A stretch of 8,826 nt of DNA, from assembly GCA_030018795.1 (NCBI GenBank), contig JASEHA010000069.1:1-8826 (forward strand). Direction: 5' to 3'. Under the pieces are notes generated by a model, which saw only the letters and a list, made by a program, of their open reading frames with translations, ran no database searches and had not been told where the DNA came from. Both the position numbers and the translations under genes were made by a program. This DNA comes from a bacterium. GTDB taxonomy: Bacteria; UBA9089; CG2-30-40-21. Positions 1 through 6,487 of the stretch are shown in pieces; the first letter of the stretch is position 1; each line of letters opens with the position of its first letter.

Positions 1-65
1 AAATTTCGTAGGTAATTCGATAAAACTGTAGCATATTTCAACCGCACAGGTCGAAGTTTTTTCTG

Positions 66-94
66 TTGACATCGTAATAATTTTTTGCTAAAAT
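66..94 (+). promoter_or_regulatory. Sigma-70-type promoter for the acyl-CoA ligase operon
   Basis: The -35 box TTGACA (66-71) matches the consensus exactly. It is followed by a 17-nt spacer and TAAAAT (89-94), one base from the consensus -10. Transcription would start near 100-102, giving a leader of about 30 nt before the ATG at 132. It is the only strong promoter I see ahead of the three plus-strand genes, so it may drive all of them. I see no clear operator or riboswitch in the short leader. Function is inferred from sequence match alone. Confidence 0.75.
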
Positions 95-131
95 TACAGG
101 TAACTATTCAAGCTGTAAATGTGAGGTGGTT

Positions 132-1679
132 ATGACCTTAGACAAGGTATTAACAGATGGAGCAAAAAAAAATCCTGATAGATTGGCGTTGGTGTTTGAA
201 CACAAAAAAGTTAAGTATGGAGAATTGAATGCTATGGTTAACCGATTAACTGGAGCATTGCTGATACTTGGGATTAAAAAAAATGATAGGATAGCCATCC
301 TTCTTCATAATTCCTATGAGTTTGTGATTTCATACTTTGCTGCATTACGGCTTGGGGCAATTGCTGTGCCGATTAATACCATGCTTTCCTCAAAAGAGAT
401 TAACTTTATCCTGCAGGACTCATCGCCTGCATTGCTGATCACCTCATCTGACTTTAAGGATAATCTTCCAGAGATTAATTTTGCTCCAGCTCAGACTGTG
501 CTTACAGATATTAAAGGCGATTTCTCTATGATAAGCAAGGGTTATCTTCTGTGGGAACAAATTATTAAAAGGGACAATGATCAGTGGTATCCTTCAGCAG
601 CACAGGATGAGGATGTATCGGTTATTATCTATACATCAGGAACCACCGGGAATCCTAAGGGGGTAATGCTTACCCATAAAAACCTTTTATGCAATATAGC
701 TTCATCGCTTGTCGCAGCTAAACTCACGGAAAAGGATAGGGTTCTTCTCTTTTTGCCCATGTTCCATTCATTTTCAGCCACAGTTTGTTTGCTTGCCCCG
801 CTTTATGCAGGTGCCAGGATAATTGTCTTAAAATCACCCAAACCATTCAGTAAGGTGATAAAAGCCATTATGATACAAAGGGTAAGCATATTTGTTGCCA
901 TACCGCCTGTTTATAATATCCTTTCAAGGCTTAAGCTGCCATGGGGGTTTCATTTTATCAACCCGATAAGGCTGTGTCTCTCCGGGGCAGCTCCTCTGGC
1001 TACAGAGGTGCTGAAAAGGTTTGAGAATACCTTTAATCTGCCGCTGCTTGAGGGCTATGGACTGACTGAGGCATCGCCAGTTGTTTCCCTTAACCCTTTG
1101 AGCCTTCGTCAGCCTGGATCTGTTGGTATCCCTGTCCCTGGCGTTGAGGTCAGGGTGGTGGATGATCTGGGACAGGATGTGCCGCAGGGTGGGGTAGGGG
1201 AGTTGATTGTTCGTGGACAAAATGTCATGAAAGGATATTATCATCAACCAGAGGCAACCATGGAGACAATTCGTGATGGATGGCTGTTTACCGGTGATAT
1301 AGCCAGGATAGATGATAAGGGATATATATATATCGTTGATCGCAAAAAGGATATGATTATTGTTCATGGATTGAATGTTTATCCCCGGGAGATAGAGGAT
1401 GTTCTTTATAGCCATGAAAAGGTTGCAGAGGCAGCTGTTGTTGGACAGGAAGAAAAAAATAGAGAAGAGATAGTTGTTGCTGTTATTGTTTTGAAAGTGG
1501 ACGAAAAGGAAGAAAAGGGGGGAAAAGCAGCCGTAGAAGAGATAAGAGATTTTTGTCAAAAGAGATTGGCAGCATATAAGGTGCCTCGAATCATTGAATT
1601 CTGGGAATCTCTTCCCAAAAACGCAACAGGGAAGATATTGAAACGAGAGATAAAGAAGCAGTTGGGAAGAAGCCGTTAG
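132..1679 (+). CDS. AMP-forming long-chain acyl-CoA ligase (FadD-like)
   Basis: This 515-aa protein is a full-length ANL-superfamily adenylating enzyme. It would activate a carboxylic acid, most likely a fatty acid, to an acyl-AMP and then an acyl-CoA. Visible motifs, numbered from the ATG at 132, are the P-loop YTSGTTGNPKG (167-177), YGLTEASP (309-316), FTGD (386-389), the hinge region DRKKDMI into GLNVYPREIE (403-422), and the C-terminal PKNATGK with catalytic lysine K501. No signal peptide or membrane segment is seen, so it should be cytoplasmic. A GTG six bases upstream (126) is in frame, but GAGGTG (123-128) then serves as the ribosome binding site, so ATG 132 is preferred. It is the first gene after a strong promoter and is followed 36 bp later by a CheW gene. 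The family call is firm. Chain-length preference cannot be read from sequence. It could also act on an aryl acid, or feed lipid synthesis rather than beta-oxidation. Confidence 0.93.
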   Translation: MTLDKVLTDGAKKNPDRLALVFEHKKVKYGELNAMVNRLTGALLILGIKKNDRIAILLHNSYEFVISYFAALRLGAIAVPINTMLSSKEINFILQDSSPALLITSSDFKDNLPEINFAPAQTVLTDIKGDFSMISKGYLLWEQIIKRDNDQWYPSAAQDEDVSVIIYTSGTTGNPKGVMLTHKNLLCNIASSLVAAKLTEKDRVLLFLPMFHSFSATVCLLAPLYAGARIIVLKSPKPFSKVIKAIMIQRVSIFVAIPPVYNILSRLKLPWGFHFINPIRLCLSGAAPLATEVLKRFENTFNLPLLEGYGLTEASPVVSLNPLSLRQPGSVGIPVPGVEVRVVDDLGQDVPQGGVGELIVRGQNVMKGYYHQPEATMETIRDGWLFTGDIARIDDKGYIYIVDRKKDMIIVHGLNVYPREIEDVLYSHEKVAEAAVVGQEEKNREEIVVAVIVLKVDEKEEKGGKAAVEEIRDFCQKRLAAYKVPRIIEFWESLPKNATGKILKREIKKQLGRSR

Positions 1680-1699
1680 CAGTTAGCAAAGCTAACTGC
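1679..1699 (+). repeat. Perfect 9-bp hairpin with AAA loop after the ligase stop
   Basis: GCAGTTAGC (1679-1687), loop AAA, and GCTAACTGC (1691-1699) form a perfect palindrome beginning at the last base of the ligase stop codon. No T tract follows, and the CheW ribosome binding site starts at 1705, so it is not a convincing intrinsic terminator. It could mark a processing or attenuation site, or be a small repeat. The overlapping 10-mer AGCCGTTAGC (1671-1680) recurs on the minus strand just after the radical SAM gene (6489-6480). Confidence 0.6.
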
Positions 1700-1715
1700 C
1701 ACAAAAGGAGAGCCA

Positions 1716-2159
1716 ATGAAAGATGTTCAGTTGATATTATTCAGCATAGAAGACAAGGAATTTGGGATTGAGGCAGAAACAGCACGCGAGGTTATCACCT
1801 GTGAACGAATAGTCCCTGTCCCTACTACCCCATCAATTATCAGCGGTATTATACCATTGAGAGAATATATTATTCCGATTGTGGCCATAAATAAAAAGTT
1901 CTGTATGAAGTTGAAGGATGATGAGAGAAGTACTGTATTGATAGTTGAATGGCAAGGGGAAAGGGTTGGATTGCTGGTTGATTCAGTAAGAGAGATAATT
2001 GATATCCCTCTTACCTCTATTGAACCACCATCACCTATGCTTACCTTTGTTGATACCAATTATCTCAATGGTATCGGTAAGTTGAATGATCGGATAATAT
2101 TTCTTGTAAATATGGATAGGCTGTTGACAGGAGAGATAGAGAGGCAGATAGACAGATAG
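1716..2159 (+). CDS. CheW-domain protein
   Basis: This 147-aa protein is a single CheW-like domain, the usual length for a stand-alone CheW. CheW proteins are cytoplasmic SH3-like adaptors that join chemoreceptors to the kinase CheA. Visible family features are the opening QLILFSIEDKEFGIE, the stretch EVITCERIVPVPTTPSIISGI followed by LRE and PIV, and RVGLLVDSVREII followed by GIGKLNDRIIFLVNMDRLL. The start is well placed: AAGGAG (1705-1710) lies five bases before the ATG. The C-terminus (GEIERQIDR) is encoded by a simple GA-rich repeat. No CheA, receptor or methylation gene is in the window. Its neighbours are an acyl-CoA ligase upstream and a large propeller-ATPase membrane protein 71 bp downstream. 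It may serve a chemosensory array encoded elsewhere or act as an adaptor for the downstream receptor; the second is inference. Confidence 0.9.
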   Translation: MKDVQLILFSIEDKEFGIEAETAREVITCERIVPVPTTPSIISGIIPLREYIIPIVAINKKFCMKLKDDERSTVLIVEWQGERVGLLVDSVREIIDIPLTSIEPPSPMLTFVDTNYLNGIGKLNDRIIFLVNMDRLLTGEIERQIDR

Positions 2160-2207
2160 GCTGTTAGTCAGGATGAAGGAATCAGAACCTAATAGCCTTC
2201 AGCCTTA
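2159..2207 (+). repeat. Imperfect hairpin and CCTTCAGCC-type intergenic repeat
   Basis: GGCTGTTAG (2159-2167) and CTAATAGCC (2189-2197) are inverted with one mismatch that pairs as G-U in RNA. The right arm runs into CCTTCAGCCTTA (2196-2207). The same 12-mer occurs inside the next gene at 4384-4395, and its first nine bases also at 4370-4378. No T tract follows, so I do not call it a terminator. Confidence 0.45.
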
Positions 2208-2230
2208 AGCAACTTACGAAGAGGGATGAG

Positions 2231-5200
2231 ATGAAACAAGGCATAGAGGCAGAAAAAAGGCATAAAGATACAAAGGATATAAAAGATACAAAAGATACAA
2301 AAAAATTGTTGCAATTTACAAAGGTGGCTTTGTATCTCTATGCCTTTATATTTTTGTGCCTTTATACCTCTTCCCTGGATGCAGCACAACCAGGTCATGT
2401 AAGGGCTGTAGAGTTGGAAAATGGACACATAAAATTATGGTGGGATTTGTCTGGTTCTGCTGATATTTGTGAGTATCGTATCTATTTGCAAACCAGTCAG
2501 GATGTGTGGAAGCTTCTGGCTGCTGTTCCTGCTCATAAACAATGGTGGCAGTCTCAATCAAAGATGAGCGGACAGTTTGCTGTATCTGCAGTAAATAAGC
2601 ATGGCATAGAAGAAAAAACTAAAAAGCCTGCCCTTAATATCCCATATCTTAAGGTAAGCACCAATAATTGCATGACCTCGTTTATGGATGATGAAAATAA
2701 TATCTGGATAGGTACCCCGGGTGGGGTAAAAAGGATTAATGCTGATAACAATCAGGTTAAGGTCTATACGGTTAAGGATGGCTTGATTAATAATTATGTA
2801 CAGGTAATTATCCAGGATAGTCGGGGTTATCTCTGGTTTGGAACACGGGAGGGTTTGAGCTGTTATACAGGCAGGGTATGGAAGACATATACCATGGATG
2901 ATGGATTGTTGAGTAATAATGTGCTTTCTATTATGCAGGATAATCACAAAACTTTCTGGTTTGGAACATCAGAAGGGGCAAACAGATATGATGGAAAAAG
3001 ATGGACAGCATATGCAAAGAATGAAGGCATGGCCGGATATGCAGTAAAGGATATAGAAAAGGATGAGAAGGGAAATATATGGTTTGCCACATCAGATGGG
3101 ATAAGCAAATACGATGGAAAGGAATGGACAATATATTCAAAGGATTCTGGATTGGCAAGCAATGCTATCCTATCTGTCTATAAAGATAAGACAGGAAGGC
3201 TCTGGTTTGGAAGCAATTATGGGGGAGTGAGTATTTATAATGGTAAGGAATGGTTTGTTTATGCCAATTCTGATATTTCTCATACCCCTGTCCGTTCTAT
3301 TATTGAGGATACTTGCAGTAATTTTTGGTTTGCTGCAGGTGAGAAGGTGGTCAGGTTTGATGGATGTAATTGGGAATCCTATGGTATTGATGATGGATTG
3401 GCAAGCTATGATGTTTTATCATTGAGTATGGATAAAGCAGGCAGAATATGGGCAGTAGGCACAGGTATCCTGAATAAGGGTTGTGGGATTAGCCGATACA
3501 ATAAAGAGATATGGCAGACATGGACACAGGGCTTGATTAATCCATTAAATCTGAATGTCAGGCATAAAATACCCCTTACCATGGGGACTATCCTGTATAG
3601 CATTCCTATTCTGGTTTTATTACTCCTTGCCGCTATCCTTTTTATATATAAGAAAAAAGTCTTGTCTGCCTATTTTAACCTTACTATGGTTAAGTCGCAA
3701 GGACTTCTCAAAAAGATATTGGATGATCAGGATTCGTTCTTTGCTGTTATTTATGAGATACTGCCCGAAGATAGATACCCCCTTGTAACCCTGAATCATC
3801 TTTCTGCTATGCTCAGGGTTAAATATCAACACCATGGGTATTACCTCTTTGCTTCGCTACTTTGCAAGGCATACTATCATCTTCAAAAATCAATCAACGA
3901 AGAAAAGAAAGAAAAGGTTGCCGAGGTTTTAAATCAGGGATTTTTAACAAGAACCGCAGAGGCATTAGAACACACTACTCATCTAAAATGGGGTAGGCAG
4001 ATATATTCTGTGTATAATTTTCTGGCTAAGGCATGGGAGGTGGAAAATTTTCATCAAATCCTTGAAATAGAGGAAACCATTAAGCAAACATCCTATCTAT
4101 TGCAAGAAAATGGATTTATCGTTCCAGATGTTTCTGAGGTAATTCTAAGGCTTGGAGATGAATTCTTTGGTATTATCGGGCGGTATCAAAGGGCAAGGAC
4201 TCCCAAAAAAAAGATGGAATACCTGCAGATGGCCATAGATCTTCTGACTGAACTGCATGGGCGGAGGGAGCCCCTCTGCCAGCTGAAGAGAGCAGAAAGC
4301 AATGAGCAAGGGATAGCCGATGGACGACAGACGATAAACGACAGAATACAGGGGGGGGGGACTAAAAATCCTTCAGCCCTCAACCTTCAGCCTTACCCAG
4401 AGATGGTATTTCTTCAAAGAATACTTGATAATTGGGCATTAAAGTTAAAGGATTATATTCAGATAAGTAATAGTCGGGCACAGATAGAGTATCAGTTAAG
4501 AAATAAAAACCTGTTTTGCTCATCAGATGGTCTTCTGGTTTTTGAGTTGACGAATACTGGCGGTGGTCCGGCCAGGAATATAGTCATAGAGCTTCTGGCA
4601 GGGGAGGGGTATTCAGCTACTCCAGAAAGCAAAAAAGAGATTAATCTCTTGCTTCCTCAACGAAGCATCGAGGTTGAGTTAAGGATTCAACCTGTCAGTG
4701 ATGGAGGAAGTTCCTCTGCCAGAGATGCTGCCTCTACCAGAAGGGCTTCTTCTGGCAGAGGAGCTGTCTTAAACCATGATGTTATTGTTGGGATTTTGCT
4801 TCAGTTTGATGATATAGAAAAGAGTGGCAAACAGGTGCGAATCTCTGAGAAGCTGAGTATCTTTGCTGCTTCCCAGCTAATCCATGGGAATGTATTTAAG
4901 GAATTGGAGACCAACCCTTATATTATTGGGCGAGCATTGCAAGGGAATGAAGGGAGTGTATTTGTCGGCCGTGATGAACTTTGCAAAAGGATTAAAGATA
5001 GCTTGAACCCGGGCTCTAATACAGACATTATCACCCTTTATGGCTCGCGAAAAACAGGAAAAACATCTGTGCTGAATCATATCTATAGCTGGATGAATGG
5101 CAAAGGCATCCCTGTTTTAACCAATACTAAAGGAATGCTGGACTGTGATACCAATATGTTTTTCTACAATATCGCCACAGATATTTTTCATGTCTTAAAG

Positions 5201-6055
5201 GATAAGAATATCTTATTAAAAGAACCAATACAAAGGGATTTTGAGGTACATGGAGCAAGCAGGTTTAGAAATAAATTTATGAATATGGTAGAAAAAGCTA
5301 TTGGAGATGTTTCGTTAATCTTGATGTTTGATGAGTATGAAACAATTGAACAGGGTATCAGACAGAGCAGATTAAATGCAAATATTCCTGAATATCTACG
5401 AAGTCTTGTTCAGCATAATAAGAGGCTGTCCGTCCTTTTCTCTGATATTCATAGAATAGAGGAGCTGAACCTTAATCACTGGTCACCCCTGTTTGATGGG
5501 ATGTCTTCCTATCAGGTTGGATTGCTTGACATAGAAGATGCCATGAGATTAATCAGTCAACCAGTTGCAGACTATTTCCAGTATGACCCCTTAGCCATAG
5601 AAAAGATTGTTAAGACTACAGCAGGACACCCATATTTTGTTCAGCTTTTGTGTCATGAGGTTGTCAATTACAGGAATAAGACGAAAAGGAACTATATTAC
5701 CCGTGCAGATATTAATTGTGTGGTTAATGCCGTGATAGAAGATAATGTATCGCTTATGGACATTATCTGGAAGGAGCTGTCTCTGGATAATCAGATATTT
5801 CTTTCCATGATGGATGCTATCCTTAAGTCTAACGATGATTCGAGTATAAAAGGGATTGAGAATTTTATGGTGAGGTATAATCTGAATCTGGAGGTAAAGG
5901 CAATTACTACTGAACTTCTTAAAAAAGAGATAATTAAGGAAGAGGATGGATATTATGGGTTCAGGATGGAACTGCTGTCCCTATGGATAAATCGATACAA
6001 GAATATTCAGCAATTAAGCAGCCGGGCATCAAAGTATAGCCCATTGTGGAGATGA
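2231..6055 (+). CDS. Propeller-TM-STAND ATPase receptor-like protein
   Basis: This 1274-aa protein appears to be a one-pass membrane receptor. A lysine/aspartate-rich N-terminus and hydrophobic segment (32-48), with likely cleavage near DAA-Q (52/53), form a signal peptide. An FN3-like domain (about 54-138) is followed by seven repeats of the IWFGTxxGxxxYDGKxW type (about 147-434), matching Reg_prop two-component-regulator propeller blades. A transmembrane helix (453-473) followed by KKK puts the remainder in the cytoplasm: a helical region (478-676), a low-complexity linker (about 680-722) with an in-frame G10 tract, a CARDB-like beta domain (about 760-880), and a P-loop ATPase (about 890-1255). 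The ATPase has Walker A GSRKTGKT (938-945), Walker B LILMFDEYE (1029-1037) and AGHPYFVQLLC (1131-1141), whose GHP fits the STAND GxP motif. GAGGG (2221-2225) supports the start, and no other ATG occurs before residue 111. No kinase or DNA-binding domain is seen. I infer envelope ligand sensing coupled to ATP-driven switching or assembly. Ligand and output are unknown. Confidence 0.9.
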   Translation: MKQGIEAEKRHKDTKDIKDTKDTKKLLQFTKVALYLYAFIFLCLYTSSLDAAQPGHVRAVELENGHIKLWWDLSGSADICEYRIYLQTSQDVWKLLAAVPAHKQWWQSQSKMSGQFAVSAVNKHGIEEKTKKPALNIPYLKVSTNNCMTSFMDDENNIWIGTPGGVKRINADNNQVKVYTVKDGLINNYVQVIIQDSRGYLWFGTREGLSCYTGRVWKTYTMDDGLLSNNVLSIMQDNHKTFWFGTSEGANRYDGKRWTAYAKNEGMAGYAVKDIEKDEKGNIWFATSDGISKYDGKEWTIYSKDSGLASNAILSVYKDKTGRLWFGSNYGGVSIYNGKEWFVYANSDISHTPVRSIIEDTCSNFWFAAGEKVVRFDGCNWESYGIDDGLASYDVLSLSMDKAGRIWAVGTGILNKGCGISRYNKEIWQTWTQGLINPLNLNVRHKIPLTMGTILYSIPILVLLLLAAILFIYKKKVLSAYFNLTMVKSQGLLKKILDDQDSFFAVIYEILPEDRYPLVTLNHLSAMLRVKYQHHGYYLFASLLCKAYYHLQKSINEEKKEKVAEVLNQGFLTRTAEALEHTTHLKWGRQIYSVYNFLAKAWEVENFHQILEIEETIKQTSYLLQENGFIVPDVSEVILRLGDEFFGIIGRYQRARTPKKKMEYLQMAIDLLTELHGRREPLCQLKRAESNEQGIADGRQTINDRIQGGGTKNPSALNLQPYPEMVFLQRILDNWALKLKDYIQISNSRAQIEYQLRNKNLFCSSDGLLVFELTNTGGGPARNIVIELLAGEGYSATPESKKEINLLLPQRSIEVELRIQPVSDGGSSSARDAASTRRASSGRGAVLNHDVIVGILLQFDDIEKSGKQVRISEKLSIFAASQLIHGNVFKELETNPYIIGRALQGNEGSVFVGRDELCKRIKDSLNPGSNTDIITLYGSRKTGKTSVLNHIYSWMNGKGIPVLTNTKGMLDCDTNMFFYNIATDIFHVLKDKNILLKEPIQRDFEVHGASRFRNKFMNMVEKAIGDVSLILMFDEYETIEQGIRQSRLNANIPEYLRSLVQHNKRLSVLFSDIHRIEELNLNHWSPLFDGMSSYQVGLLDIEDAMRLISQPVADYFQYDPLAIEKIVKTTAGHPYFVQLLCHEVVNYRNKTKRNYITRADINCVVNAVIEDNVSLMDIIWKELSLDNQIFLSMMDAILKSNDDSSIKGIENFMVRYNLNLEVKAITTELLKKEIIKEEDGYYGFRMELLSLWINRYKNIQQLSSRASKYSPLWR
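2256..2347 (+). repeat. 20-bp inverted repeat around the signal-peptide codons
   Basis: The arm at 2256-2275 (AAAGGCATAAAGATACAAAG) is matched by its reverse complement at 2328-2347 with one mismatch in 20; the spacer is 52 bp. Between them run short direct repeats of AAAGATACA, which encode the KDTKD-rich N-terminus of the receptor. The mRNA could form a stem about 25 nt inside the start codon. The arms look like small-repeat words, so this start region may have been assembled from repeats. Confidence 0.6.
4273..4395 (+). repeat. Intergenic-like repeat words and G10 tract inside the receptor gene
   Basis: This stretch encodes linker residues about 682-722 and does not look like a normal domain. 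It starts with CCTCTGCCAG (4273-4282), identical to part of the palindrome at 4713. It continues with ACGACAG twice in short order, an uninterrupted run of ten G (4351-4360), and two copies of CCTTCAGCC (4370-4378, 4384-4392) also seen in the intergenic region at 2196. The reading frame is open throughout, with the G run read as the end of Gln707 plus three glycines. An insertion of repeat material into a tolerant linker explains it best. Confidence 0.6.
4713..4762 (+). repeat. In-frame palindromic repeat, 18-bp period (SARDAA-type hexapeptides)
   Basis: TCCTCTGCCAGA (4712-4723) is the exact reverse complement of TCTGGCAGAGGA (4751-4762). Within this palindrome are three degenerate 18-bp units beginning near 4713, 4731 and 4749. 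They encode the hexapeptides SARDAA, STRRAS and SGRGAV (residues 829-846) in a loop of the CARDB-like domain. The same type of unit is found in the radical SAM gene at 7542-7571, read in the same coding sense. An in-frame mobile or expanding palindromic element is the best reading. Confidence 0.7.
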
Positions 6056-6136
6056 GGAAGCGTTCAGGTGTAAAGTAAGGGAAAATGGAAAAGTAGGGAA
6101 AAAGGGGAAAATATTTATCCTGAAATCGGCAAGTGC

Positions 6137-6181
6137 CTACAATCTAAAATGCCTAAGGCAAACAATAGGTTAAGATTGTAG
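6137..6181. repeat. 9-bp inverted repeat with a 27-nt loop
   Basis: CTACAATCT (6137-6145) and AGATTGTAG (6173-6181) are perfect inverted repeats. The loop contains the small palindrome TGCCT-A-AGGCA (6150-6160). The right arm overlaps the first copy of the 22-bp hairpin element that follows, so the two structures cannot both form completely. Confidence 0.6.
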
Positions 6182-6199
6182 CCCAACATTCTATGTTGG
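6178..6199 (+). repeat. 22-bp hairpin element, copy 1
   Basis: GTAGC is followed by stem CCAACAT (6183-6189), loop TCT, and ATGTTGG (6193-6199). TATTTTTA follows at once, so on the plus strand this might also serve as a weak intrinsic terminator for the receptor gene, about 130 nt after its stop. The stem is short and AT-rich, so that role is uncertain. It pairs in family terms with the inverted copy at 6234-6255. Confidence 0.65.
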
Positions 6200-6233
6200 T
6201 ATTTTTATCAGCATGAAATATCGCTAATTACAA

Positions 6234-6255
6234 CCAAGATAGAATCTTGGGCTAC
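6234..6255 (-). repeat. 22-bp hairpin element, copy 2 (inverted)
   Basis: Read on the minus strand, GTAGC is followed by stem CCAAGAT, loop TCT and ATCTTGG. It is identical to copy 1 (6178-6199) at 20 of 22 positions. The two differences are the two partners of one base pair: C-G in copy 1 and G-C in copy 2. The stem is therefore preserved by a compensatory change. The GTAGCCCA ends of the two copies also pair with each other across the 34-bp space between the copies. Confidence 0.65.
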
Positions 6256-6487
6256 ATCTACCCTATTTACTTGCCCGATTTCAGGTTTATTCCTTTTCCA
6301 CTCTTCGTATATCCAGCTTAAAATCAGCAAAAAGGTTATTTATTTTTATTTCCTAACAATCATAGTTCTTTATCGACTACTGATTTTATTGATTTATATC
6401 TCTCTTCCTTCCTTTTCCATTTTTCTTCTATTTCCCCTTTTCCCTTCATTACACCCTGAACGGTTACGCTAATTCTTTAGCTAACGG

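Larger units (their letters stand above)
6056..6487. other. Gene-free convergent intergenic region with nested palindromes
   Basis: These 432 bp separate two convergent genes and hold no supported coding region. The left part (6071-6112) is almost pure purine on the plus strand, and the right part (about 6400-6450) almost pure pyrimidine. The outer arms 6061-6088 and 6436-6462 are inverted copies with a few mismatches and one indel. The inner arms 6119-6134 and 6269-6285 are inverted copies that differ by one G. At the centre lie smaller hairpins described separately. The layout suggests a non-coding repeat element of about 400 bp, MITE-like in form, or a structured RNA. I see no clear target-site duplication at its ends. 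Confidence 0.6.

Noticed and set aside
924..1559. Open frame of 211 codons on the minus strand, antisense to the acyl-CoA ligase
   Set aside because: It lies wholly inside a gene with clear family motifs. Its translation is low-complexity, rich in Asn, Ile and Phe, and has no recognisable domain.
6193..6207. Strong intrinsic terminator after the receptor gene
   Set aside because: The T-rich stretch follows a stem of only 7 AT-rich pairs and is interrupted. It may work weakly, but I list it as a repeat rather than a terminator.
6056..6487. tRNA, rRNA or transposase gene in the long gap
   Set aside because: I found no cloverleaf, no rRNA-like conserved block and no reading frame with transposase features there.
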